Source: Sedimentibacter sp. MB35-C1 (GTDB lineage: Bacteria; Bacillota; Clostridia; Tissierellales; Sedimentibacteraceae). Taken from it: 64,000 bases of DNA. The stretch spans positions 1,612,001 to 1,676,000 of the forward strand of contig NZ_CP133188.1 of assembly GCF_030913635.1 (NCBI RefSeq), written 5' to 3'. The notes beneath the pieces are model-generated. The model saw only the letters and a program-made list of their open reading frames with translations. It searched no databases and was not told the DNA's origin. Shown piece after piece: positions 17,647 to 25,543 of the stretch. Position 1 is the first letter of the stretch. Each line of letters opens with the position of its first letter. The position numbers and the translations under genes were made by a program.

Positions 17647-18480
17647 TCACACCTCATTTAACATTTTAAAAGTATTTTCAAGGGTATTTTTAAGCACAAA
17701 TTTTCTATACTCGGATGATCCTTCAGTGTCATTTAATATTGAAGATGATACTTGATTAATAATTTGGCTTATTTTATTTTTATGACTTATTCCCTCATCG
17801 TTAATATAATTTTCTATTTCTTTATTTCTAAAAGGATAAGAATATAACCCGCTAAAAGCAATTCTGACTTTATTATCCTTTTTAAGTGCTGCTACTGTCA
17901 TAAGCGGATAAGCAATTTTATCGCTTTTAGTTTTTTTAACGTGGACATATGGAAGTGAAAAATATCTTTCATCTATTTTTAAACTAACTAATATTTCACC
18001 AGGTAAAAGGTTTAGTTTCTCATTAAATATTTGATTAAATTGAACTTCTCGTCTGCCATTTTTTCCAAAAATGACAACATGGCTGTCACAAAGCATTAAG
18101 GGAAGTGATGTTTCTCTATATATTATAGTTCCACATAAATTGCCCCCAATTGTCAATTTACACTGAATAGTGTGGTCAGCTATTCGGGCAGCAGTTTGGC
18201 CAAGGAGTGGAAATATTTTTGATTCTGATATTTGGCTAAGTGTTATTGCACTACCAATGTTTAATGTAGTATCATTTATTTCCATAGTACAGCATTCTGG
18301 AATTCCTTTTATATCTATGACTGCACCTATGTGAATGTTATTTGCTCTTGCCATCGTTATAATTTCAGTTCCACCACTATAATACATGGGGTTTTTACCC
18401 TGTGAATTTAGTTCATTAAATACTTGGAAGGCTTCTTCTAATGAGTCCACCATATAATATTCAAATTTAGTAGGTATCAT
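17647..18480 (-). CDS. Mo-hydroxylase FAD-binding subunit
   Basis: A 277-residue CoxM/XdhB-type medium subunit. It starts at ATG 18480 behind CAGGAGG, overlapping the end of the large-subunit gene by 14 bp. The FAD-binding part has YYSGGTEIITMAR near residues 33-45 and TIGGNLCGTI near 110, the usual two signatures. It passes electrons between the iron-sulfur clusters and FAD in an enzyme of the xanthine dehydrogenase family. The gene order large - FAD - FeS is common in clostridia. Length is typical (270-300). The physiological substrate (purine, nicotinate or other heterocycle) is not determined by this subunit. Confidence 0.9.
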   Translation of the reverse strand: MIPTKFEYYMVDSLEEAFQVFNELNSQGKNPMYYSGGTEIITMARANNIHIGAVIDIKGIPECCTMEINDTTLNIGSAITLSQISESKIFPLLGQTAARIADHTIQCKLTIGGNLCGTIIYRETSLPLMLCDSHVVIFGKNGRREVQFNQIFNEKLNLLPGEILVSLKIDERYFSLPYVHVKKTKSDKIAYPLMTVAALKKDNKVRIAFSGLYSYPFRNKEIENYINDEGISHKNKISQIINQVSSSILNDTEGSSEYRKFVLKNTLENTFKMLNEV

Positions 18481-20803
18481 TTTTGCCTCCTGTTTTTTTT
18501 CTCCAAATGTATTCCGGTGTTATAGGTAGTTTGTCAACATCGATATCAGCTGCTAAGGATATGGCATTTCCTAATGCACCAGGAATTCCAATGATGCCAT
18601 GTTCAGCTACTCCTCTTGCACCATATGGCGCTGATAAATCAGGTGTTTCTACAAAATCAACAACATATTCAGGATTCTCTCCGTATCTCATCATCTTATA
18701 TGTTCTAAAACTTGTACTTTGCATGATACCATTTTTATCGTATAAAAACTCTTCTCTGCTTCCTATTCCAAGTCCCATGTTCATACCGCCCATTAAAAGA
18801 CCCATAGCTGATTTTGGATTTATAAGTTTACCTACATCAATTACAGTTGCAGCTTTAACAAATCTATATGTGCATTCTGTTTTATCATATTCAATTTCAA
18901 CTGCTTGAGCGCCAAGTGTCCAAGAAGGAGCTGCTTTACCTATCCCGGTAGCAGGATCAAGATGTGTAAGTCTGCTCATAACAAAACTTCCTCTTCCAAA
19001 TATATGACCACCAACTGTATTTCCGTTGTCATATTGAAATCCATAAACTAAATCTTTGAATGATATATATGTTGTAGGATCTTCGTTTAAAAATACTCTC
19101 ATATTGCCAACATCTAAATCCTCCGAAGAACATTTGAGTGCAACTGCAGCAGCTTTTTTTAACTGCATGATTAAGTCTTCAGCAGCTCTTAATACTGCGC
19201 TTCCTGCCATATAGGTGCTCATGCTCGCCACTGTTTTCCAATGTGTAGGACTTGTTTGAGTATTTATATTCATAACTACATTAATTTTATTTATAGGCAT
19301 TTTCATTTTTTCTGCTAGAATTTGAGCTAATGTTGTTTTTGAACCGGGGCCTATTTCAACAACACCACAGTTCAAATTGATACTTCCATCAGAATTAAAG
19401 GTGAGCAAAACGCCTGAGGATGCATCAGTGGGTGAATCAGATGTTTTCCAAAAGCAACTGATGCCCTTAGTTCTAACTTTTCCATTGTCTAATTCAATTT
19501 TGTTTCCTTCCTGCCAATTCATAATCTGTTTAAGTTTTTCTAAACACGAAACAAGGTCGCCGGAATTGCTTTTAGTTATTTTTACCTGTGTTGGTGAAGT
19601 CTTGCCTACAGTTATAGCATTATTTATTCTTAACTGAATAGGGTCCATGCCTAGTTTGAGTGCTAATTTATCCATCAATCTTTCTAAACAAAAAGCGTGG
19701 CTCGCGTGGCTAAAACCTCTAAATGATGTGGAATAACTATGATTTGTATAAATGCTCATGGCATCACATGATAAATTTTCTATTGCGTAAGGTCCAGAAC
19801 AATCAACTGCAATAGCCTTTGCTAAACGTGGAGATATGTTGGAATAGGCTCCGCCATCAACTAAATAAGTCATTTCTGCAGCCTTTAACTTTCCATTATT
19901 GTCAGCTCCAAGCCTAATTTTAACTTCAGCTCCCATTTTACATGGTGAAGTAGCAATATCTTCTTCACGGCTGTTTGAAATTTTTACTGGTCTTCCATCA
20001 ACTGACCGTGAAGCAAGATATGCTAAAATTTCTAATTGAACACATGCTTTTCCTCCAAAAGCGCCACCTACAAGGGGGGTGTGTACAACCACTTTGCTTT
20101 CTTCTAGCTTAAAATATTTGCTTATGTATTTTTTTACAGTAAAAGGAGTTTGTGTCGAAGTATTGATTAGAACTGTTCCATCTGGCAATATTTCAGCTCT
20201 TGCATTTCTTACTTCCATGGCAGCATGATCCGCTTGCGACTCTGTAAAGCTTCCTTCCACAACGACTTTGCTCTCCAGCCATCCCTTATTTACATCACCT
20301 TTTCTAATTTTTACAATGTGTGAAATATTGGTGTTTTTTTGTGGATATACATATTTAGATTCAAATGTATAATCTGTTAAATTTTCATGAATTAATGTAG
20401 CGTTTTCTTTTGTTGCTTCAGAAACTGAATTCACAACAGGTAGTTGTTCATATTCAATTTTTATTAAGTTTGCTGCTCGCATTGCAGTTTGATCACAATC
20501 TGCCACTACTAAAGCAACCGGTTCCCCGTAGTATCTAACTTTATCTTTTGCAATAGGAGGTCTGTCATCGATGAGTTCACCAAATAAAATTTCGCAATCA
20601 TTTCCTGTTAAAATAGATTTGACACCAGGCTCTATTAATGCCTGAGAAATATCAATGGATTTAATTTTAGCATGTGCACATGTACTACATAACATCTTCG
20701 CATGAAAAATATTTTTAACAACTTCATCCACGTTATATTTCGCTGCCCCGGTTACTTTATCCCAGGCTTCTTTTTTAAGAATGCTATTGCCTAAAACCGT
20801 CAA
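18467..20803 (-). CDS. Mo-hydroxylase large (molybdopterin-binding) subunit
   Basis: A 778-residue catalytic subunit of the xanthine dehydrogenase / aldehyde oxidase family. It starts at TTG 20803, seven bases after AGGAGG; the nearest ATG is out of frame. Motifs are VGGAFGGKACVQLE, FRGFSHASHAFCLERLMD, the glycine-rich GMNMGLGIGSREEF, and near the C-terminus PYGARGVAEHGIIGIPGALGNA, in which the Glu of VAEHG is the expected catalytic base at the molybdenum. The cofactor site is buried and is matured by XdhC-type proteins; one is encoded far away at 48356. The substrate is unknown: the residues that separate purine from other substrates need an alignment. Confidence 0.9.
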   Translation of the reverse strand: MTVLGNSILKKEAWDKVTGAAKYNVDEVVKNIFHAKMLCSTCAHAKIKSIDISQALIEPGVKSILTGNDCEILFGELIDDRPPIAKDKVRYYGEPVALVVADCDQTAMRAANLIKIEYEQLPVVNSVSEATKENATLIHENLTDYTFESKYVYPQKNTNISHIVKIRKGDVNKGWLESKVVVEGSFTESQADHAAMEVRNARAEILPDGTVLINTSTQTPFTVKKYISKYFKLEESKVVVHTPLVGGAFGGKACVQLEILAYLASRSVDGRPVKISNSREEDIATSPCKMGAEVKIRLGADNNGKLKAAEMTYLVDGGAYSNISPRLAKAIAVDCSGPYAIENLSCDAMSIYTNHSYSTSFRGFSHASHAFCLERLMDKLALKLGMDPIQLRINNAITVGKTSPTQVKITKSNSGDLVSCLEKLKQIMNWQEGNKIELDNGKVRTKGISCFWKTSDSPTDASSGVLLTFNSDGSINLNCGVVEIGPGSKTTLAQILAEKMKMPINKINVVMNINTQTSPTHWKTVASMSTYMAGSAVLRAAEDLIMQLKKAAAVALKCSSEDLDVGNMRVFLNEDPTTYISFKDLVYGFQYDNGNTVGGHIFGRGSFVMSRLTHLDPATGIGKAAPSWTLGAQAVEIEYDKTECTYRFVKAATVIDVGKLINPKSAMGLLMGGMNMGLGIGSREEFLYDKNGIMQSTSFRTYKMMRYGENPEYVVDFVETPDLSAPYGARGVAEHGIIGIPGALGNAISLAADIDVDKLPITPEYIWRKKTGGKNDTY

Positions 20804-20814
20804 TTCATTTCCTC

Positions 20815-21003
20815 CTATTTTATTATGATATAATCACCACAACTTAGTTGTGAAACATTGGCCCTCATGGCTTTTCCAATATCTCTGCACAATATTTTTT
20901 GTTCTTCAACGTTATTTGCTATTAGTATTAATGGATTTCCTCCAAAAACTCTTTCTTTATTTAATGTAATATAAGCAATTATTTCAGCTTTTTCTTTTGC
21001 CAT
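20815..21003 (-). CDS. Small YIEGIA-associated protein
   Basis: A 62-residue protein, MAKEKAEIIAYITLNKERVF...CGDYIIIK, starting at ATG 21003 behind AAAGGAG. It follows the YIEGIA gene by 25 bp and precedes the large Mo subunit by 11 bp. From memory, short proteins in this position are annotated as capping complex subunit for YIEGIA, and its size and placement fit; I cannot confirm this by search. It has no signal peptide or membrane segment. It is probably a cytoplasmic partner of the membrane protein upstream. Confidence 0.65.
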   Translation of the reverse strand: MAKEKAEIIAYITLNKERVFGGNPLILIANNVEEQKILCRDIGKAMRANVSQLSCGDYIIIK

Positions 21004-21028
21004 TATAATTTCTCCTTTAATTTTCTAA

Positions 21029-21937
21029 TTATTTATCTTCAAGCGGATCTTTTATTAGTTCAGGATTCTTTTTGACATTTTCTAAAATTGGCGTTTGTTT
21101 TATTGTATCAACAAAAGCACCTTTATCTCTTATAATTGGCACTATGGCTAAAGCAATTTTACCTGTACTAAATTGTTTCCTTATGAAGTTATATCTTTTA
21201 ACACCAAGTCTTCTACAAACTTCAAAAAGTATTGCCTGCCTTTGGCCATAATTATCTAAAGTGATTCGGAAATGTTCTTTTTTTGGAGTTATTACAGCAC
21301 CAATACCTTCAGATTGTACTAATTTTCTTGAATTATCAGTTCCTAATAAATTAGTAACAAATATATTATCCACGTAAAGTTCAGAATTTCTAACTTCAAT
21401 TTTACCGATTTTAACATCTGCGAGATCACCAACATTATGTCCTTTTGAAAATCTTCTTAAAATTAAGAATGTTATTGCACCGGCTATTACACCAATTACA
21501 ATATTCACCCATATTACTTTGCTGTTAACGACATGCATGGTTATTCCAGTAATTAAAGATACTAATAGAGCAAAATAATTTCTTGCTTCATATGTTTTCG
21601 AAATACCATCTATGTAAGCATCACCTCTTTTAGCATATTCAGAGCTATCAACATCTTTTAAACTCTCTTTTTCTAATTTCCTAATGTCCCTAAAATGCTG
21701 GATACCCAATGTTAAAAAAGTAATAGCTGAATAATTCTTAGTTAGAAAAGCAGGAACGACAACAGCTCCTAAACCTGCAGCAACTATTCCTGAAACTAAA
21801 TTTAATAAATAACCATTAGGATAACTTGGGTATTGCCTATAATCTTGTATTATGGTTAATATCCTTGCTAAACTCCCCATAATGACAGCAGTACCTATAA
21901 AAATAAGTTGCTGCTGAGATATAATTTCTTCTTTCAT
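21029..21937 (-). CDS. YIEGIA-family membrane protein
   Basis: A 302-residue protein. I prefer ATG 21937 because GGAGGTC lies just upstream; the TTG at 21949 would begin inside that site. The N-terminal half is hydrophobic with four or five membrane segments (LIFIGTAVIMGSLARIL, LLNLVSGIVAAGLGAVVVPAF, YFALLVSLITGITMHVV, IVIGVIAGAITFLILRRF). Between segments it has GDAYIDGISKTYEARNYFA, the local form of the YIEGIA signature. The C-terminal 120 residues are soluble. The family occurs in spore-forming Firmicutes; its function is not established. It heads the operon with the small partner and the molybdenum hydroxylase. Confidence 0.75.
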   Translation of the reverse strand: MKEEIISQQQLIFIGTAVIMGSLARILTIIQDYRQYPSYPNGYLLNLVSGIVAAGLGAVVVPAFLTKNYSAITFLTLGIQHFRDIRKLEKESLKDVDSSEYAKRGDAYIDGISKTYEARNYFALLVSLITGITMHVVNSKVIWVNIVIGVIAGAITFLILRRFSKGHNVGDLADVKIGKIEVRNSELYVDNIFVTNLLGTDNSRKLVQSEGIGAVITPKKEHFRITLDNYGQRQAILFEVCRRLGVKRYNFIRKQFSTGKIALAIVPIIRDKGAFVDTIKQTPILENVKKNPELIKDPLEDK

Positions 21938-22278
21938 TATGACCTCCAATTAAATTATTCGTTTGTAATGGGATATTACTTCAGCAATACCTATATAGGG
22001 ATAAACATAGTAGTATCTCGGTTTTTATGTACAAGGATTGACCTATAAAAATTATTATTCTATTTATAATTTTAATTATTCACAAAAACTTGTTAAAATA
22101 AAGGTAATCTATTTGGATGAAAAAGGTGAGTATAATGAAAAAGAGTGGGAATTGTTTTGGCTGATAACTAAAGGCCTCATTATAAATAAATTATTCTTTA
22201 GGCAAAATAAGATTAAGAAACTATTTTTATAACTAATAAACTTGTTTGACGAGAATCTCGGTATAAGGAGAGATGATA
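21938..22278. other. Upstream region of the YIEGIA operon
   Basis: AT-rich stretch. A TTG-started frame at 22038-22232 (64 residues, core VKIKVIYLDEKGEYNEKEWELFW) has no ribosome-binding site and matches no family I know. Nothing else is identified. Confidence 0.4.
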
Positions 22279-22413
22279 ATGCCTAAAGCTAACTAGCAAC
22301 CTGTTACCCCATATTTAATGAATATTAAAACACAATACACTGGATTACCAGTTATTGTTATTAAAGATGGAAAAGTTTCTGATGAAAATTTAAAAAAAAT
22401 AAAAAATGGATAA
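22279..22413 (+). pseudogene. DUF421 (YetF-like) gene remnant
   Basis: In one frame the DNA reads MPKAN, a TAG stop, QPVTPYLMNIKTQYTGLP, then VIVIKDGKVSDENLKK before a final stop. The PVTP...GLP..VIKDGK...ENLKK pattern is that of the soluble part of DUF421 membrane proteins, which are normally above 200 residues. The membrane segments and C-terminus are missing and a nonsense codon interrupts the rest, so this is a decayed copy. A ribosome-binding site (AAGGAGAG at 22265-22272) still stands before it. Confidence 0.55.
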
Positions 22414-22551
22414 TGTATAGATTTATTATAAAATTTATCAAATATATTTTTTAAAAAAAAGGGTACAATAAACTTTAATCTCAATAAAAAGAGATAATTG
22501 TTCTCCGCTGACAATTAAATTTTTTTCTAGAATGAAAGGAGAAATAAAATT

Positions 22552-22785
22552 ATGTCATCAAATAATAATGGTAACAACAGAGTGAAAGTTCCAGAAGCGA
22601 AACAGGCTTTAAATCAAATGAAGTTAGAAATAGCTAATGAATTAGGCTTAAGTGATTATGATAAGATTGACAAAGGAAACTTGACATCTAGACAGAATGG
22701 CTATGTTGGTGGATACATGGTAAGAAATTTAGTAGAATTGGCCCAAAAACAGATGGCAGGTCAAAACGGTACACAAATTAAATAA
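22552..22785 (+). CDS. Alpha/beta-type small acid-soluble spore protein, copy 2
   Basis: A 77-residue spore DNA-binding protein behind AAAGGAG. It has the same two conserved segments as copy 1 (VPEAKQALNQMKLEIANELG and NGYVGGYMVRNLVELA) with conservative changes only, and the N-terminus MSSNNNGNN mirrors MASNNNSGSNN. The short tail GQNGTQIK differs. It is monocistronic. As for all members, expression in the forespore and DNA protection are expected from family knowledge. Confidence 0.96.
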   Translation: MSSNNNGNNRVKVPEAKQALNQMKLEIANELGLSDYDKIDKGNLTSRQNGYVGGYMVRNLVELAQKQMAGQNGTQIK

Positions 22786-23008
22786 TTAAATATAATATTT
22801 CCTATGAGTATTTTAGTCATAGGAAATATTTTGTATTTAAAGTCTTTTTAGCACTTTTAAATATTAACTTTTTACATTAAAAATCTTAATTTGGTTAACT
22901 TTAATAATTTCGCTAAAATATACTGATAGAATACTCATGCTTTTTTTACAAATACTAATTGATGTAAGTAGGACTTACAAATTTAAAGAATATTAATGGA
23001 GGCAATAC

Positions 23009-23284
23009 ATGACAAATATAAATGGAAATATTCCTAGTATTAAAAATTCAAAATCAATAGAACAGGCAGAAATTCAAAATGCTATGCAAAATATGAACTC
23101 TCCTGCAAGTAAAAATATGATTTTAGGTGCTGAATTAACTTCAAATATTTCAAATACAGCAAGCCTAGGGAACATGACCAATTCTGTTCCTAGCTTAAAT
23201 AGTTCTACATCTGTAGGATCTGAAAAAATACAAAGTGTAAAAAATAAACTGCAAGAAAGTGGTAATAATAACAACGTTTATTAG
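23009..23284 (+). CDS. Asn/Ser-rich hypothetical protein
   Basis: A 91-residue protein, MTNINGNIPSIKNSKS...GNNNNVY, behind a strong GGAGG nine bases from ATG 23009. It is low in complexity and hydrophilic, with repeated short N-S-T-rich stretches and no signal peptide, membrane segment or cysteine. I recognise no family. The position directly downstream of a spore protein gene and the composition would fit a spore-associated protein, but that is a guess. Confidence 0.55.
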   Translation: MTNINGNIPSIKNSKSIEQAEIQNAMQNMNSPASKNMILGAELTSNISNTASLGNMTNSVPSLNSSTSVGSEKIQSVKNKLQESGNNNNVY

Positions 23285-23667
23285 TATGTTTTAGCAAATT
23301 AAAGAATGGGCTGTCTCGATAAGGGGCGGCCCTCTTACCATATTTAGAATTACCCCTATTTAATTTTAATATTGCGGTTACACGTATTATAATAATATTA
23401 TTAAACAACATTATTATAACACTAGCACGAAAAAAATCCATATATTTACACTAATTCAATAACATGGTACAATAAAGTGAACTGACTATAATAAACTGGA
23501 TAAACATAATAAGGTCATCTAAATCAGCTCTAATGAGCATAAATTATTTGGATAAGTTAGATATTGGTATTACTGAAAAACTATATTTGATAGGTATCCA
23601 CTAATGGTAAGGTTCAACCTAGATTTAAAATTAACTAAGCCAATAAAACAGGAGATACAGAATAGTT
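23285..23667. other. Intergenic, no gene seen
   Basis: Contains an AT-rich imperfect inverted repeat around 23385-23420 (TTATAATAATATT and AACATTATTATAA) and no supported ORF. Confidence 0.5.
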
Positions 23668-24246
23668 ATGAATAAAATATTAGTGTTTATTTTTGACGGA
23701 ATGACAGATTATGAAATAACATTTATTACCCACTTATTGAGTGCAGATGCTGGTAAAAAAATAATTACAATTTCGTATGAAAATAAAATTATTAAAGGCA
23801 GCTCTGGTTTTTTATATAAGCCGTTAAAATTAATAACAGATGTAAAATATGAGGATGTAGAAGGTTTGATAATTCCAGGTGGGTGGTATGGAGATTCTAA
23901 ACCTGAATTAATAGAACTAATAAATAACCTGAATTCAAAAGGGAAATTAATAGGTGGCATTTGTGGTGCTGGAACAGTATTTTTAGCAAAGTCAGGTATC
24001 CTGAAAAATGTTAAATATACTTCGCCCGTTGTAGAATGGACGCAAAAACATATTGAGGCATTTGGAGAAGAAGACCCCTTCCCAAGAGAAAATTTTGTTT
24101 GGGAAAGGGTTGTAAAAGATAAAAACATTATAACTGCTCAAGGAATAGCTTTTATCGACTTTGCAATAGAAATATGCGATTGGTTTAATTTATTTAAAAA
24201 TAAAGAAGAAAAAAATAACTTTGCTAAGCATATCAAGGGAACATAA
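23668..24246 (+). CDS. DJ-1/PfpI family protein
   Basis: A 192-residue cytoplasmic protein of the DJ-1/ThiJ/PfpI superfamily. GGICGAGTVFLAKSGIL places the reactive Cys near residue 99 at the nucleophile elbow; LIIPGGWYGD near residue 68 is the other conserved loop. Members act as glyoxalases, chaperones, peptidases or regulators; here it lacks the AraC-type DNA-binding domain and resembles the stand-alone type. It begins at ATG 23668 behind AGGAGATA. The neighbours give no clue, so the biochemical role is open. Confidence 0.8.
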   Translation: MNKILVFIFDGMTDYEITFITHLLSADAGKKIITISYENKIIKGSSGFLYKPLKLITDVKYEDVEGLIIPGGWYGDSKPELIELINNLNSKGKLIGGICGAGTVFLAKSGILKNVKYTSPVVEWTQKHIEAFGEEDPFPRENFVWERVVKDKNIITAQGIAFIDFAIEICDWFNLFKNKEEKNNFAKHIKGT

Positions 24247-24723
24247 AAGAATTAAATATTACGTGGACTGACCTTTGAATTCCAATTAACTTTTGTATGA
24301 ATTTTTTAAGTCGTTTTAAGCTCCGTCCCCAGAATACATGTTAACTTCAGGAGAATATTGGGACTATGTAAATGAGATATGCCCTAACAAGGATGATAAA
24401 TAATTAGGAAAGACAAAATAGACATTTCACATCTATTGATTCACAATATTCAAATATTACGACACAATTGTAGAAAAAAGCGAACAAGAATCGCTTTAAT
24501 AATTATGAGGATTTTTTTCTCGTTTTAATTTGTACTAATTCTTGACATAGGACCATTTCAAATTTTTATAAACGTGATATAATATAATATATACAAGCAT
24601 AAGCTTGTATCAAACTGTTCTTGAGGAAGTAAGGAGTTGTGGTAAATAACTGAACTAATTGCTATATTTAAATTCATTTAGGCTTATTTAGAAAACACTA
24701 TATTGAGAAAGCGAGAGTATGTT
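24247..24723. other. Intergenic with hairpins and a coding remnant
   Basis: A 21-residue frame (MLTSGEYWDYVNEICPNKDDK, 24338-24403) looks like the 3' remnant of a lost gene. A hairpin AAAGCGA / TCGCTTT lies at 24477-24497. TTGACA stands at 24542-24547 with TTATAA 18 bases on. A palindrome ATACAAGC-ATAA-GCTTGTAT lies at 24591-24610, near the expected transcript start of the cyclase gene. Confidence 0.5.
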
Positions 24724-25371
24724 ATGAAAGTTATTGATTTAACACGCACAATTTCTGAAAGTATGCCGGTTTATCCGGGAACAGAAGGACCAAAATTAAA
24801 AATTGCAAACACTTATGAAAAAGACGGTTTTAAAGAAACTTTAATTACAATGTTTTCACATACAGGAACTCACATGGATGCACCAGTGCATTTATTTTCC
24901 CACAGAACTACGTTGGACACTTTTCCCATAGAACAATTTGTCGGCAAAGGAATAGTTATTGATTGCAGTGATTTGAGAGAAGGCCAAAGAATTACTATGA
25001 GTTACATTAATGATGTAAAAGAAAAAGCAGATCAGGCAGAATATATTTTATTCCATACAGGTTGGGATAAGTATTGGGGGACAAGTTCTTATTTTGGAGA
25101 ATATCCATATATAACAGAAGAAGTAGCAGAATATTTAATACATAATAATAAAAAAGGAATCGGATTAGATGTAATAGGATTAGACCCTATCTCAGATGAG
25201 AATTTGACACTCCATCGAAAACTTTTCTCTGAAACTGATATAGTCGTTATAGAAAATCTTGCTCGCTTAGGTGATGTGGGAAATGAAATCTTCACATTCT
25301 GCGCTCTTCCGCTTAAATACGAAAATGCAGATGGAGCGCCTATTAGGGCAGTTGCTATTCTAAGTGAGTAG
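24724..25371 (+). CDS. Cyclase-family (kynurenine formamidase-like) metal-dependent hydrolase
   Basis: A 215-residue cytoplasmic protein starting MKVIDLTRTISESMPVYPG at ATG 24724; the TTG frame start at 24703 would add residues not seen in the family. The metal-binding motif HTGTHMDAP lies near residues 46-54, and the conserved LFHTGWDKYWG and VIGLDPIS segments follow. Homologues hydrolyse N-formylkynurenine, isatin or cyclic amides, or have unknown substrates. No tryptophan-degradation gene is nearby, so the substrate is unknown. The gene is single, between the operator-like palindrome at 24591 and a strong terminator. Confidence 0.85.
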   Translation: MKVIDLTRTISESMPVYPGTEGPKLKIANTYEKDGFKETLITMFSHTGTHMDAPVHLFSHRTTLDTFPIEQFVGKGIVIDCSDLREGQRITMSYINDVKEKADQAEYILFHTGWDKYWGTSSYFGEYPYITEEVAEYLIHNNKKGIGLDVIGLDPISDENLTLHRKLFSETDIVVIENLARLGDVGNEIFTFCALPLKYENADGAPIRAVAILSE

Positions 25372-25412
25372 AAGTGAGCGTATTTTATATTGAATAAAAC
25401 TTTATGAATGTT

Positions 25413-25446
25413 AGCCACACCCTTCAAGGAGGGTGTGGCTTTTTCA
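25413..25446 (+). terminator. Terminator of the cyclase gene
   Basis: AGCCACACCCT (25413-25423), six-base loop, AGGGTGTGGCT (25430-25440), then TTTTTC. Confidence 0.92.
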
Positions 25447-25543
25447 ATGGAAATGTTTTCTGAATTGATGTATAATGGTTTAGAGATGATTTGATTGCTT
25501 TCTTGTAAAATATAATTCTTTCTTTGTGAAAGGAACTGAGAAT

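Noticed and set aside
22038-22232. 64-residue plus-strand frame
   Set aside because: TTG start, no ribosome-binding site and no recognised family; not enough to call a gene.
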